Source: Anaerolineae bacterium (GTDB lineage Bacteria > Chloroflexota > Anaerolineae > 4572-78 > J111). Taken from it: a DNA stretch of 64,000 bases. Location: assembly GCA_022071955.1 (NCBI GenBank), contig JAJVIM010000007.1, positions 248,001-312,000 on the forward strand, in the 5' to 3' direction. Position numbers and translations under genes: made by a program. Under the pieces are notes generated by a model. It ran no database searches and was not told where the DNA came from. It saw only the letters and a list, made by a program, of their open reading frames with translations. This document shows, piece after piece, positions 1-7,948 of this stretch (position 1 is its first letter; the number at the start of each line of letters is the position of its first letter).

Positions 1-1
1 A

Positions 2-814
2 GGCAATGTGGAGCTGGTTTTTGCCGATAACAAACTGGATGGCGCCATCGCGCTGGCCAATGCCGAAAACTTCATTGCCCAAAGTGTAGACGGTGTGGTT
101 GAGTTTCAAACCGACGAAGCCTTTGGCAACGTCATTATGAGTAAATTCCGCGAAAAAAACATCCCGGTGATTGCCATCGACATCCCGATGCCGGGGGCCA
201 CCTTCTTTGGCGCTGATAACTACTATGCCGGGCAACTGGCCGGAGAAGCCGCCGCCGAATTTGTCAAAAATAACTGGGACGGCCAGGCCGATGCCATCCT
301 TATGCTGGAACTCCCGCAATCTGGCCCGGTGCCGGCCGCCCGGATGCAGGGTATGCTCGATGCTTTCCAGGCCAACGTCCCCAACCCGGTCCCCGATGAT
401 ATGGTGTTTCACCTCGATAGCAAAAATACTCAGGAAGAATCTTTCAATGTTGTATCTGACACCTTGCCGGGGATCCCCGATGCCAAACGCGTCGTCGCCA
501 TGTCCATCAACGATGGCACCGGTCTGGGGGTAGTGGCCGCGTTTGAAGCCGCCGGGCGCGCCGACCAGGTGATTGTGGTTGGCCAAAACGCCGACCCCTC
601 CGGCCAGGAAGAAATGGTTAAAGAAAACAGCCGCTATCTGGGGGCCACCGCCTACTTCCCCGAAAATTACGGCCTGAAAATCATCCCGGCAATGTTAGAC
701 ATTCTGGAATGCCGGCCCGTCGAGCCATCAATTTACGTCGATCACGTTTTCATCAGCGCCGACAATATTTGTGACTACTACCCCGAAAACTGGCCGGACT
801 TCTGCAATAAATAA
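2..814 (+). CDS. Sugar ABC transporter substrate-binding protein, 5' end missing
   Basis: This is the C-terminal ~270 residues of a periplasmic/lipoprotein sugar-binding protein of the RbsB (Peripla_BP_4) type. The frame is open back to base 2, so the signal peptide and N-terminal lobe lie outside the window. The family fold is visible: GVVEFQTDEAFGNVI, a domain crossover near IPVIAIDIPMPGATFFGADNY, then a second lobe with VVAMSINDGTGLGVVAAFEAAG and VIVVGQNAD. It is followed by permease, ATPase, permease and rhamnose mutarotase genes on the same strand. By family knowledge it delivers a monosaccharide to that permease pair, and the mutarotase makes L-rhamnose the likeliest ligand (inference). 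A hairpin with a T run follows the stop. Confidence 0.88.
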   Translation, partial: GNVELVFADNKLDGAIALANAENFIAQSVDGVVEFQTDEAFGNVIMSKFREKNIPVIAIDIPMPGATFFGADNYYAGQLAGEAAAEFVKNNWDGQADAILMLELPQSGPVPAARMQGMLDAFQANVPNPVPDDMVFHLDSKNTQEESFNVVSDTLPGIPDAKRVVAMSINDGTGLGVVAAFEAAGRADQVIVVGQNADPSGQEEMVKENSRYLGATAYFPENYGLKIIPAMLDILECRPVEPSIYVDHVFISADNICDYYPENWPDFCNK

Positions 815-815
815 G

Positions 816-850
816 CCGGAACCTCCTTTTGAGGGGGAGGTCGGGTTTTT
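816..850 (+). terminator. Hairpin plus T run between binding-protein and permease genes
   Basis: ACCTCC (821-826) pairs with GGAGGT (836-841) and CCG/CGG extends the stem after a small bulge. TTTTT follows at 846-850. It starts two bases after the binding-protein stop. In ABC operons such hairpins often make the binding protein more abundant than the membrane parts; that role is inferred here. Confidence 0.5.
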
Positions 851-904
851 GGTTGCCTGGCCTCCCCCCTCGCTTAATTTGAATTTTCTCAACCGGAGTA
901 TCGT

Positions 905-1915
905 ATGCAAAGTTCAAACTCCCATATTTCCACCAAATTGGGTTCGCCGGCCTCAAACGTTTTTTCAAAATTATCAGACAATAATCTGACTACGGGGGTC
1001 AGTCTGGTGGTGGTGTTGATTTTTTTATCGGCGGTGTTTGCCAGCCAAGCACCCTCGTTTTTAACCCCGGCCAACTTTTTGAATATCGGGCAAACCCTGG
1101 CCACTGTCGGGATTGTGGCCATCGGTATGACAATGGTCCTCATTGCCGGCGGTATCGATCTGTCGGTGGGGTCAACCGCGGCCTTAACCGGGGTCACAAC
1201 TGCCTTTGTCTGGACGACCTTTGGCCTGCCGTTGGGGGTGGCCGTGGTTGTCGGGATGCTCTGCGGAGTCCTGGTTGGGGTGGTGAACGGCTTTCTCATC
1301 ACGCGCATCAACATCAACCCGTTGATTACTACATTGGGGATGTTTTCAATCATTCGGGGGCTGGCCTTTGTCATCAGTTTTGGACAAACCAATCAACTTA
1401 ACAATGAACAGTTTCAATTTATCGGGCGTGGCAACATTTTTGGCATCCCCTTTTCTCTGCTGCTGATGGTTGCCCTGTACCTGATCTTTGGCTTTATTTT
1501 GCAACAAACCCATTTTGGGCGCAGCCTGTTTGCCATTGGCGGCAGCGCCGAGGCCAGCCGGTTGTCCGGTATTCGCATCAACCGAAATCTGATGATTGTG
1601 TACATCATCAACAGTTTTCTGGCCGCGCTGGCCGGAATCATTATTGCCTCGCAACTCGCCGTCAGCGCGCCCCGCGCGGCCATCGGGCTGGAATTGACCG
1701 TGATTGCGGCGGTCGTTTTGGGCGGTACCAGCCTGTCTGGCGGCAAAGGCACCCTGTTTGGCACCCTGATGGGGGTGATTATTTTGCGGGTGCTGGATAA
1801 CGGTTTGATATTGATGAAGGTGTCATCGTTTTATCAGGATGTGGCCAGTGGCGTGGTACTATTGCTGGCTGTTGGGTTCGATCAGCTTCGGCTCCGGTTA
1901 GGCAGGAGAAAATAG
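905..1915 (+). CDS. Sugar ABC transporter permease (RbsC/BPD_transp_2 family)
   Basis: A 336-residue integral membrane permease of the ribose/rhamnose/xylose importer class. Hydrophobic helices run from about residue 32 to the C-terminus. Family signatures are visible: GGIDLSVGS near residue 87, the cytoplasmic loop FAIGGSAEASRLSGI near 210, and the ending AAVVLGGTSLSGGKGTLFGT. The ATG is preceded by an ACCGGAG ribosome site. It is paralogous to the second permease of the operon at 3441-4436, so the channel is probably a heterodimer. The next gene begins immediately after the stop, which indicates translational coupling. Confidence 0.92.
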   Translation: MQSSNSHISTKLGSPASNVFSKLSDNNLTTGVSLVVVLIFLSAVFASQAPSFLTPANFLNIGQTLATVGIVAIGMTMVLIAGGIDLSVGSTAALTGVTTAFVWTTFGLPLGVAVVVGMLCGVLVGVVNGFLITRININPLITTLGMFSIIRGLAFVISFGQTNQLNNEQFQFIGRGNIFGIPFSLLLMVALYLIFGFILQQTHFGRSLFAIGGSAEASRLSGIRINRNLMIVYIINSFLAALAGIIIASQLAVSAPRAAIGLELTVIAAVVLGGTSLSGGKGTLFGTLMGVIILRVLDNGLILMKVSSFYQDVASGVVLLLAVGFDQLRLRLGRRK

Positions 1916-3448
1916 ATGAATAACATGCAACCACTCCTCCGCATGGAAAACATCGAAAAAAGCTTTTTTGGCGTGCCGGTACTTAAGAAAGTAAGTTTCG
2001 AGCTGCAAGCCGGTGAGGTACACGCCTTGTTGGGCGAGAACGGCGCCGGCAAATCGACCCTGATCAAGATTTTGAACGGCGACTACCACAAAGACGGCGG
2101 GACTATTTATCTTGAGGGCCAGCCGGCGCACATTGCTAGCCCGCACGAAGCCGAACAACTCGGTATCCGGATGATTTACCAGGAATTGCACTATGCTCCC
2201 GACCTGTCGGTGATGGAGAATATGCTGTTGGGCCACCTGCCGCAGCGGTCGGGCGCGTTGGGTAAATATTTTGTTGATTGGCGCAAAACCGCCGAGATTG
2301 CCCGCGAATATTTGGGCAAACTCCAGGTTAACATCGATCCCCGGACGTCGATGCGGGCTTTGAGTGTGGTTGAACGGGAAATTGTAGAAATCGTCAAAGC
2401 GCTATCGACTCAGGCCCGTATTTTGGTGATGGATGAACCAACCGCCGCGTTAACTCCGCACGAGGTTGACCACCTGTTTGAAATTGTCCACACCCTCCGG
2501 GAACAGGGCGTCGCAATTATCTATATTTCGCACCGGCTGGATGAGGTTTTTCGCATTGCGCAGCGCGCTACCGTCCTGCGAGATGGCGCCAATGTGGGTA
2601 CCCGCCGGGTAAGCGAGGTTACACAACGTGAACTGGTGGAAATGATGGTTGGCCGGGACATTGGCGAAAGCTGGAGCAGTCAGCAAGCAGCAACAAACAG
2701 GGGTGACACAAAATCTGTGCTGGAGGTCATTAATCTGACAAAAAAAGGTGCTTTTGACGATATTTCCCTGCAAGTTCGCAGCGGCGAAATTCTGGGCATT
2801 TTTGGGTTACTTGGAGCCGGGCACGTCCCCTTAACCCGGGCTGTTTTTGGCGCAGAGACATTTGATGGTGGGCAGGTTCGGGTTAATGGCCAGGCCATCA
2901 CTGTAAAAAATCCACGTGATGCCCGAAAGAACGGTATTGGTTTTGTTCCAATTGACCGAAAAGTTCAGGGCCTGGTGCTGGAACGCAGTGTCCGCGAAAA
3001 CATCACCCTGTCTAACTGGCGGGTTTTGTCGCGCTTTGGCTTCTTTCGGCAGCAAGCGGAACAGGCGCACGTTAACCAGTGGGGCGATCAGTTGGGCATT
3101 CGGATGGCCGGCGGCGTGGAGACAAAAATCCGGTTTTTGAGCGGCGGCAATCAGCAAAAGGCAATCCTGGCCCGGTGGCTGGAAGCCAACGTAGAAGTGC
3201 TACTGCTCAATGAGCCTACCTGGGGGGTGGATGTGGGCGCCCGGTTTGATATTTATGAGCAATTGGCAAAACTGGCGCAAAAAGGGCTGGCCATTTTAAT
3301 GGTCTCGTCGGACATTCAAGAGGTCCTGTCGGTGAGTCACCGCATTCTGACCATCTACAAAGGCCGGCTGACCGGCGAATTTACGCAGGCCGAAGCCACC
3401 CAGGACAAATTACTGCACGCGGCTGCAGGAGGCGAAACCGATGAATAG
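1916..3448 (+). CDS. Sugar ABC transporter ATPase, tandem nucleotide-binding domains (RbsA family)
   Basis: A 510-residue double ABC ATPase that energises sugar import. The first domain has Walker A GENGAGKST near residue 40, the degenerate signature LSVVEREIVEIVKAL and Walker B ILVMDEPTAAL. The second domain has the weak P-loop GLLGAG typical of this family and a complete signature LSGGNQQKAILARWL with VLLLNEPTWGVDVGA. This asymmetry is normal for RbsA/XylG/RhaT proteins. AGGAG lies upstream of the ATG. The gene abuts the upstream permease and overlaps the following permease start by 8 bases, so all are one transcription unit. Confidence 0.94.
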   Translation: MNNMQPLLRMENIEKSFFGVPVLKKVSFELQAGEVHALLGENGAGKSTLIKILNGDYHKDGGTIYLEGQPAHIASPHEAEQLGIRMIYQELHYAPDLSVMENMLLGHLPQRSGALGKYFVDWRKTAEIAREYLGKLQVNIDPRTSMRALSVVEREIVEIVKALSTQARILVMDEPTAALTPHEVDHLFEIVHTLREQGVAIIYISHRLDEVFRIAQRATVLRDGANVGTRRVSEVTQRELVEMMVGRDIGESWSSQQAATNRGDTKSVLEVINLTKKGAFDDISLQVRSGEILGIFGLLGAGHVPLTRAVFGAETFDGGQVRVNGQAITVKNPRDARKNGIGFVPIDRKVQGLVLERSVRENITLSNWRVLSRFGFFRQQAEQAHVNQWGDQLGIRMAGGVETKIRFLSGGNQQKAILARWLEANVEVLLLNEPTWGVDVGARFDIYEQLAKLAQKGLAILMVSSDIQEVLSVSHRILTIYKGRLTGEFTQAEATQDKLLHAAAGGETDE

Positions 3449-4436
3449 CGCAACAACCCCCGCTGAACACCTGTGGCGCAAGCTCATTGGGTCAGTCACA
3501 TTAAAAGAAACCTTCGCCCTGATTGTGGTGTACATCGGCATATTCATTGCCCTCTCGTTTCTTTCGGAATTTTTCTTAACGACCCAAAATCTAACCAACC
3601 TGCTAATGGCCAGTGCGGCGCTGGGTATTGTAGCCGTTTTAACCACAATGCTGATGGTCAGTGGCGGGCTGGATCTTTCGGTGGGGTCAACCATTGCCCT
3701 CACCGGCATTGTCATTGCCGTGTTACAGGAGCCACTGGGTATCTGGTTGGCGGCGCTGGTGGGCCTGTTAACCGGTGCGACGGTGGGTGCGCTCAACGGA
3801 TTGCTGGTCACCCGGGTTGGCATCAACCCGGTGATTACCACGTTAGGGATGTTATACATTTCCCGCGGCCTGGCCTTTGTGCTGGCCAATGGTTTGACCA
3901 TTCCGGTTTTCAACGAGCAGTTTTCGCAGCTTGGCCAGGCCAATATTCTGGGGCTACCCATTCCGGTTATGGTGGCGCTGTTCCTGTTTGTGATAGGGAT
4001 GGTTGTAATGAACTACACTACTTATGGCCGGGCAATGTACGCGGTGGGAGGCAATGCCGAAGCCAGTTTCCTGGCCGCCTTGCCCGTCAAAAGCTATCGT
4101 TTTTGGGCGTATGTGTTATGCGGCCTGAGCGCGGGGCTGGCCGGCACGTTGCTGACCGCCCGCTTATACGCGGCGGCTCCGCAGGCGGCCACCGGTTTTG
4201 AATTCAGCGTGATCGCGGCGGTGGTTCTGGGCGGCACCAGCCTGGCCGGCGGCAAAGGCACGTTGTTAGGCACGTTTGTCGGGGTGCTAATCCTGGGTAC
4301 CCTGAACAACGGCATGACCTTGCTCAGCCTGTCGTCTGATTATCAGCAGATGGTGCAGGGGTTTGTGCTGTTGCTGGCGGTGGGCATCGACCAATTCCGG
4401 CTGGGTAATATCGACATCGCCGTTCTGCGAAAATAA
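3441..4436 (+). CDS. Second sugar ABC transporter permease (RbsC/BPD_transp_2 family)
   Basis: A 331-residue multi-helix permease, paralogous to the gene at 905-1915. Shared landmarks are SGGLDLSVGS, the loop MYAVGGNAEASFLAAL and AAVVLGGTSLAGGKGTLLGT. The start overlaps the end of the ATPase gene and has GGAGGCGA upstream, inside the ATPase coding sequence. The order binding protein, permease, ATPase, permease, mutarotase matches the rhaSPTQ-rhaU (rhaM) rhamnose import arrangement known from rhizobia. That supports rhamnose as substrate, but gene order alone does not prove it. Confidence 0.92.
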   Translation: MNSATTPAEHLWRKLIGSVTLKETFALIVVYIGIFIALSFLSEFFLTTQNLTNLLMASAALGIVAVLTTMLMVSGGLDLSVGSTIALTGIVIAVLQEPLGIWLAALVGLLTGATVGALNGLLVTRVGINPVITTLGMLYISRGLAFVLANGLTIPVFNEQFSQLGQANILGLPIPVMVALFLFVIGMVVMNYTTYGRAMYAVGGNAEASFLAALPVKSYRFWAYVLCGLSAGLAGTLLTARLYAAAPQAATGFEFSVIAAVVLGGTSLAGGKGTLLGTFVGVLILGTLNNGMTLLSLSSDYQQMVQGFVLLLAVGIDQFRLGNIDIAVLRK

Positions 4437-4483
4437 ATGACACGGGAGTGTTACCAATGCAGTGCCAGAGTAACGGGAGATGA

Positions 4484-4541
4484 AAAAGAGGGGGACACCC
4501 CCCAAGCCCCCCGGCCTGCGGCGCTATTTTCAGAGGAGAAA
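4484..4541 (+). repeat. Leader repeat family 1, copy A (carries the RBS of the mutarotase gene)
   Basis: The core AAGCCCCCCGGCCTGCGGC, followed by GCTATTTTCA and a GAGGAG ribosome site, ends two bases before the mutarotase ATG. The same core, in the same position relative to a start codon, occurs on the minus strand at 23808-23870 and 30322-30390. A G/C-rich stem (GGGGG with CCCCC) precedes it. Confidence 0.75.
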
Positions 4542-4543
4542 AA

Positions 4544-4870
4544 ATGAAACGTATCGCGTTTTTGCTCAAGGTGAAAGAAGACAAAATCGAGGAGTACAAA
4601 GAACACCACCGGCATGTGTGGCCTGAAATGCAGGCTGCCCTGCGGCAAACAGGCTGGCACAACTACTCATTGTTTATGCGGGATGACGGGTTGTTGTTTG
4701 GCTATTTTGAAACACCGGTTAGCCTGGCTGCGGCGCAGGCTGGCATGGAAAAAGAAGAGATCAACACCAAATGGCAGGAGTTTATGGCTCCCTATTTCGA
4801 ATCACCGGATGGGGCCCGCCCGGATCAGATGCTGGTGGAACTAACCGAGGTCTTTCATCTCGACGAATAG
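4544..4870 (+). CDS. rhaM: L-rhamnose mutarotase
   Basis: A 108-residue cytoplasmic dimeric enzyme that interconverts the alpha and beta anomers of L-rhamnose. The whole chain fits the RhaM/RhaU (DUF718, ferredoxin-like) family in length and motifs: KEDKIEEYKEHHRHVWPEM near residues 12-30 with the conserved His and Trp, then GWHNYSLFM and LFGYFE. It is the last gene of the sugar ABC operon; the ribosome site GAGGAG lies within leader repeat copy A. No rhamnose isomerase, kinase or aldolase is present in the window, so the rest of the pathway would have to lie upstream or elsewhere. Confidence 0.9.
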   Translation: MKRIAFLLKVKEDKIEEYKEHHRHVWPEMQAALRQTGWHNYSLFMRDDGLLFGYFETPVSLAAAQAGMEKEEINTKWQEFMAPYFESPDGARPDQMLVELTEVFHLDE

Positions 4871-5328
4871 AGAAATGATTTAAACATCATACAAATTGCA
4901 GGATACCCGAACTTTTGGAGCAATGACCAAGGAAAAGTGGGGACTACTATCGATTGCGGTTGCGTAGGATGGTAAAGAGGAAGAGCAAAGGGCCGCTTGA
5001 TTGTCTCTAATCAAGCCGATGCTTCCCCCACCTGCACTCGATTCAAAGTGTACTTGGGGTATGCCAACATCTATCCTCCAAACCAAATTACAGATCCCAC
5101 CGCTGCGTTTGCCGGGGGCCGGCTGGCCCGTGTTATTGAAATTCGACTGCTGCAACCATTGAAAAATAGGCCAAACTCCAGGGGTTGTTTGCTTTGGCTC
5201 AGTTTAAAAGGTTTCTCAGAAAAGCCACTTCGGCTTTTTGCCCCTTATATGTCCATCAATGCGAATCAACTTCAGTTATATGGTTTTGTAGCGGCAGTTA
5301 AAGATGGCGCTAAAAATATTTTGGCGTC
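4871..5328. other. 458-bp intergenic region, no convincing gene
   Basis: This stretch lies between the converging mutarotase and SPFH genes. Short open frames exist on both strands but none has a ribosome site or a recognisable motif. The only structured element I see is the terminator-like hairpin at 5220-5239. Confidence 0.6.
5220..5239. terminator. Bidirectional terminator-like hairpin
   Basis: AAAAGCC (5220-5226), loop ACTTC, GGCTTTT (5232-5238) with a T run. It sits between two convergent transcription units, and the flanking A and T runs would let it act in either direction. Confidence 0.5.
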
Positions 5329-7359
5329 TCATTCCTGGGGTTCTTTCTCTGTTGGCTTATTCCGTTCACTGGTGGAGTCAGAGGAGGTCGCCAGCCCCTG
5401 TTGAATCTGGCTCCGTAAGGCCTCCACTTCGGGCTTGCGGAACCCGCTTTGTTGGTCATCGGTCAATTGGGTACCGAAGCGCTCGGCCAGCAAAACTCCC
5501 AGCAAACCTTCCATCAGACTGGCCCCGCTGGCTCCCTGATTGCCGGTGCCACTGATCACCACCCGGGGCACCACATCCACCTGCGCCGCCTGAATGGCTT
5601 CGGCAAAGCGATTCATCACCTGTTGTGTTACCTGGAATTGAGGGCCGCCATAAGCCCGGACCTGTTCTTCGATGGCGATGGCCTGGGCGATACCGATTCG
5701 GGCGTTCTTCTCTGCCTCGGCCTCGGCCAGGGCTCGAATTTGGGCGGCCTGTTGCACTGCCCGTTGATACTGGGCTTTACCCTCGTTACTTTGAATCGTG
5801 ATGCTCAATTCCGACTCGGTAATCGACTGCTGCTGTTGCGCGCGGGCCTGAGCTTCACGCAGTTCCCGCTCTTTAATGGCGGCCTTTTCCTGCCGGGCGT
5901 AAGTCTCGATTTGCTCCTCGGCGATTTGGCGGGAGCGCAGTTGGGTTAGGATATTCTCAATCTGATTGTCATCAGGTGATGACGACGGGGTACCAATCAG
6001 CACCTCTTCCAACTCCAGGTTGTAGTGGGCAAATTTATCCTTCATCTCCTGGCTGGAAATCTGTTGGATATTGCTGCGTTCCTGGATGAGTTGGATCAGG
6101 GTGCGGGTTTGGCCAATGTTTTTGAAATAGGCAGCCACCATCGGATCAAGGGTCTGCTCAACCAGCCGTTTGATGTCGCCAAAACGTTGGATGACCAGCG
6201 GGGCTTTGCGGTAATCAATGTGGATCACCACCGACAGGGGCAGCGACGGCTCAAACGCATCTTTGGTGATGAGGGATACCTCGGCCAGATTCTCATCAAA
6301 ACGATGCGAACCCACTTCGCGCTTGTTCCACTTAAGGATGATATTGGTGGTGGGAACCATCACCACCTTGCCGGCGTAGGTATTGAAGGCATATTTGCCC
6401 GGCAGCAACGGCTCATTCCAGACGCCTCGGCTGCCCCGGCTGACCATCTCACCGTGCTTGTAATCAGCTCCGGAAAGGTCGCTGCTGATCTTGCCAGTGT
6501 AGGAGACCACCACTCCGGCATTGCCCACTTCGATGACCGTCTTGGGGATCTTCTCCACCGTGGCAAAGAGCCGGTTGATGTAGTAGGTCCCTTCTACCAG
6601 CACTTGCAGTTGCCGGCCCCGCATCCCATTAGCTCGCAAAAAGCGGTCGGCGTCCTGAAATTTATTATGATAAGTCTCGCTGTCGGTTGGATCGTCTCCC
6701 ACGGTGGGGGCAATAATCTCGCCTTGTGGCAACGATGGCCCATCGTGAACAGTGACGATGCCCAACAGATCATCCGAGTCCTTGATGACCACCGGGTTAA
6801 AGCCGTCGCGCTCAGTAATAATGTTGGCCATGCGCTTAATGACATCTTCATCCTCACGGTTGAGGGATAAAGAGTAAACCTTTTCTTCGGTGATGACCAC
6901 AAACTGGGCCAGATTGAAGGCATACGTTCCTTCGCGGAGAATCATCCGTTGCGGGCCGCGTTGACCACCATTCTGTAGAAAAGTGGTCACATTTTGAAAA
7001 TCATTGGCCTCAACATTGGCAGCCAGGGTTTGGGTCGGGCTGAGTAACTGCCCATCACGGGCAAAAATGTAACCTATTTTGCCTTGCGGGATGGTAACCA
7101 GAGGAGCGATATGCACAACATATTGAAACGGAGTTAGCAAATGGATACCGCCCCGCAACACATTCGGCTGAAAGCCGGCCTCTCCGTTCAGGGCAATAAA
7201 GCCGGATTTGATAGAGCCTTTGCCGCTCCATCGTTTCTCAATAATACCAATCCGATTGTTGGGAATAAAGCGTACCCAGGAAAAAACAGCCCGCAGCACC
7301 ACTAAAGCAGCCACAATCCACAAAATCAGACGAATCCCTAATGCAGCCACATCTAACAT
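5329..7359 (-). CDS. Large SPFH/flotillin-like membrane protein with a duplicated N-terminal module
   Basis: A 676-residue protein with one N-terminal membrane helix (about residues 8-27), a central SPFH/Band-7 region, and a long Glu/Gln/Ala-rich coiled coil at about 475-570 (EEQIETYARQEKAAIKERELREAQARA onward is helical). These are flotillin hallmarks: a membrane-anchored oligomeric scaffold. It is longer than ordinary flotillins. A segment is repeated at about 96-149 and 200-262, each with a GxxxxxDGxxL start and a GxRGxQ..L.EGTY ending; a further GKYAFN element lies near 321. The ribosome site AAAGGAAC precedes the ATG. No NfeD partner gene is adjacent, so the context gives no function. 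Confidence 0.75.
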   Translation of the reverse strand: MLDVAALGIRLILWIVAALVVLRAVFSWVRFIPNNRIGIIEKRWSGKGSIKSGFIALNGEAGFQPNVLRGGIHLLTPFQYVVHIAPLVTIPQGKIGYIFARDGQLLSPTQTLAANVEANDFQNVTTFLQNGGQRGPQRMILREGTYAFNLAQFVVITEEKVYSLSLNREDEDVIKRMANIITERDGFNPVVIKDSDDLLGIVTVHDGPSLPQGEIIAPTVGDDPTDSETYHNKFQDADRFLRANGMRGRQLQVLVEGTYYINRLFATVEKIPKTVIEVGNAGVVVSYTGKISSDLSGADYKHGEMVSRGSRGVWNEPLLPGKYAFNTYAGKVVMVPTTNIILKWNKREVGSHRFDENLAEVSLITKDAFEPSLPLSVVIHIDYRKAPLVIQRFGDIKRLVEQTLDPMVAAYFKNIGQTRTLIQLIQERSNIQQISSQEMKDKFAHYNLELEEVLIGTPSSSPDDNQIENILTQLRSRQIAEEQIETYARQEKAAIKERELREAQARAQQQQSITESELSITIQSNEGKAQYQRAVQQAAQIRALAEAEAEKNARIGIAQAIAIEEQVRAYGGPQFQVTQQVMNRFAEAIQAAQVDVVPRVVISGTGNQGASGASLMEGLLGVLLAERFGTQLTDDQQSGFRKPEVEALRSQIQQGLATSSDSTSERNKPTEKEPQE

Positions 7360-7680
7360 TTTGAGTTCCTTTCAATAAACAGATTCTCTTTTTTAGATCA
7401 GGTCGTGGCGGAGTACCAATCGTCATGGCCTTTCCTAAATTGTAGGTTTGATTGGTTAATTTGGGAAAGAATCAGACGTGTTTTTTGTAATGCAGGGGCC
7501 TTGTTAGGGAAACCCCGGTCAGGATTTGCCAAGTTGTGCCCAAAAAGTGAGTGGCAACAGCAAAGCCTTCCCTCATTTGACAAACATAGGGTAACCAGAG
7601 CTTTGTACCAGACCCAGTACATGAAAACAATGAGAGAACGAATTAAATCTTAACTAATTTCTGCTTTCCATAAAAAGCAT

Positions 7681-7711
7681 TTGACTTGGAGTTGACTCCA
7701 AGTAGTGTATT
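7681..7711 (+). promoter_or_regulatory. MerR-family promoter and operator
   Basis: The -35 box TTGACT (7681-7686) and -10 box TGTATT (7706-7711) are 19 bp apart, the over-long spacing typical of MerR-regulated promoters. The spacer region carries a perfect dyad: ACTTGGAGT (7684-7692), TG, ACTCCAAGT (7695-7703). Family knowledge: MerR regulators bind such dyads between -35 and -10 and untwist them. Confidence 0.75.
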
Positions 7712-7729
7712 GTATTTGGAGGTGAAATT

Positions 7730-7768
7730 ATGAAGATTGCAGAAGTCAGCGAACAGTTCGGAATATAA
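7730..7768 (+). pseudogene. Remnant N-terminus of a MerR-family regulator
   Basis: After a good ribosome site (GGAGGTGA, 7718-7725) an ATG opens the peptide MKIAEVSEQFGI and then stops at TAA (7766-7768). This is the canonical first helix of MerR-family DNA-binding domains, which normally continue with a turn and the DTLRYYE-type helix. Here the sequence diverges exactly where that should follow and nothing recognisable resumes downstream in any frame. The promoter in front is intact. I read it as a deletion relic of a transferred regulator gene. Confidence 0.65.
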
Positions 7769-7948
7769 CCAATTATTCCAATTACAATTCCAGCAATACT
7801 GGTGAGTAGGATAGCTTTTCTACACATTTCGATTATGGCTACGATAACTAATCGTTTCATATTGGCTTTTTCAACTTCTCACGCGCGTGCGATGGCCCCC
7901 AATATCTACTGCTGTTGCCTCAATATCTCCCCCGAGTGGAAATCAGGC

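Larger units (their letters stand above)
7360..7948. other. 589-bp intergenic region with relic sequence
   Basis: It separates the SPFH gene (-) from the 3' end of the GT39 gene (-). Apart from the MerR-type promoter/operator (7681-7711) and the truncated reading frame after it (7730-7768) I see no supported gene. Overlapping short frames at 7398-7653 have no ribosome site or known motif. The half around 7640-7870 is more AT-rich than its surroundings, which suggests acquired DNA. Confidence 0.5.

Noticed and set aside
4997..5404. Rightward 135-codon frame running into the SPFH gene's 3' end
   Set aside because: No ribosome site, no motif, and overlaps the terminator hairpin and the real convergent gene.
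7398..7653. Overlapping frames on both strands in the gap after the SPFH gene
   Set aside because: No ribosome site, no similarity to a family I know, and each excludes the other.
7654..7860. Leftward 68-codon frame with a hydrophobic N-terminus, antisense to the MerR relic
   Set aside because: Lacks a ribosome site and its second half is just the complement of the MerR promoter region.
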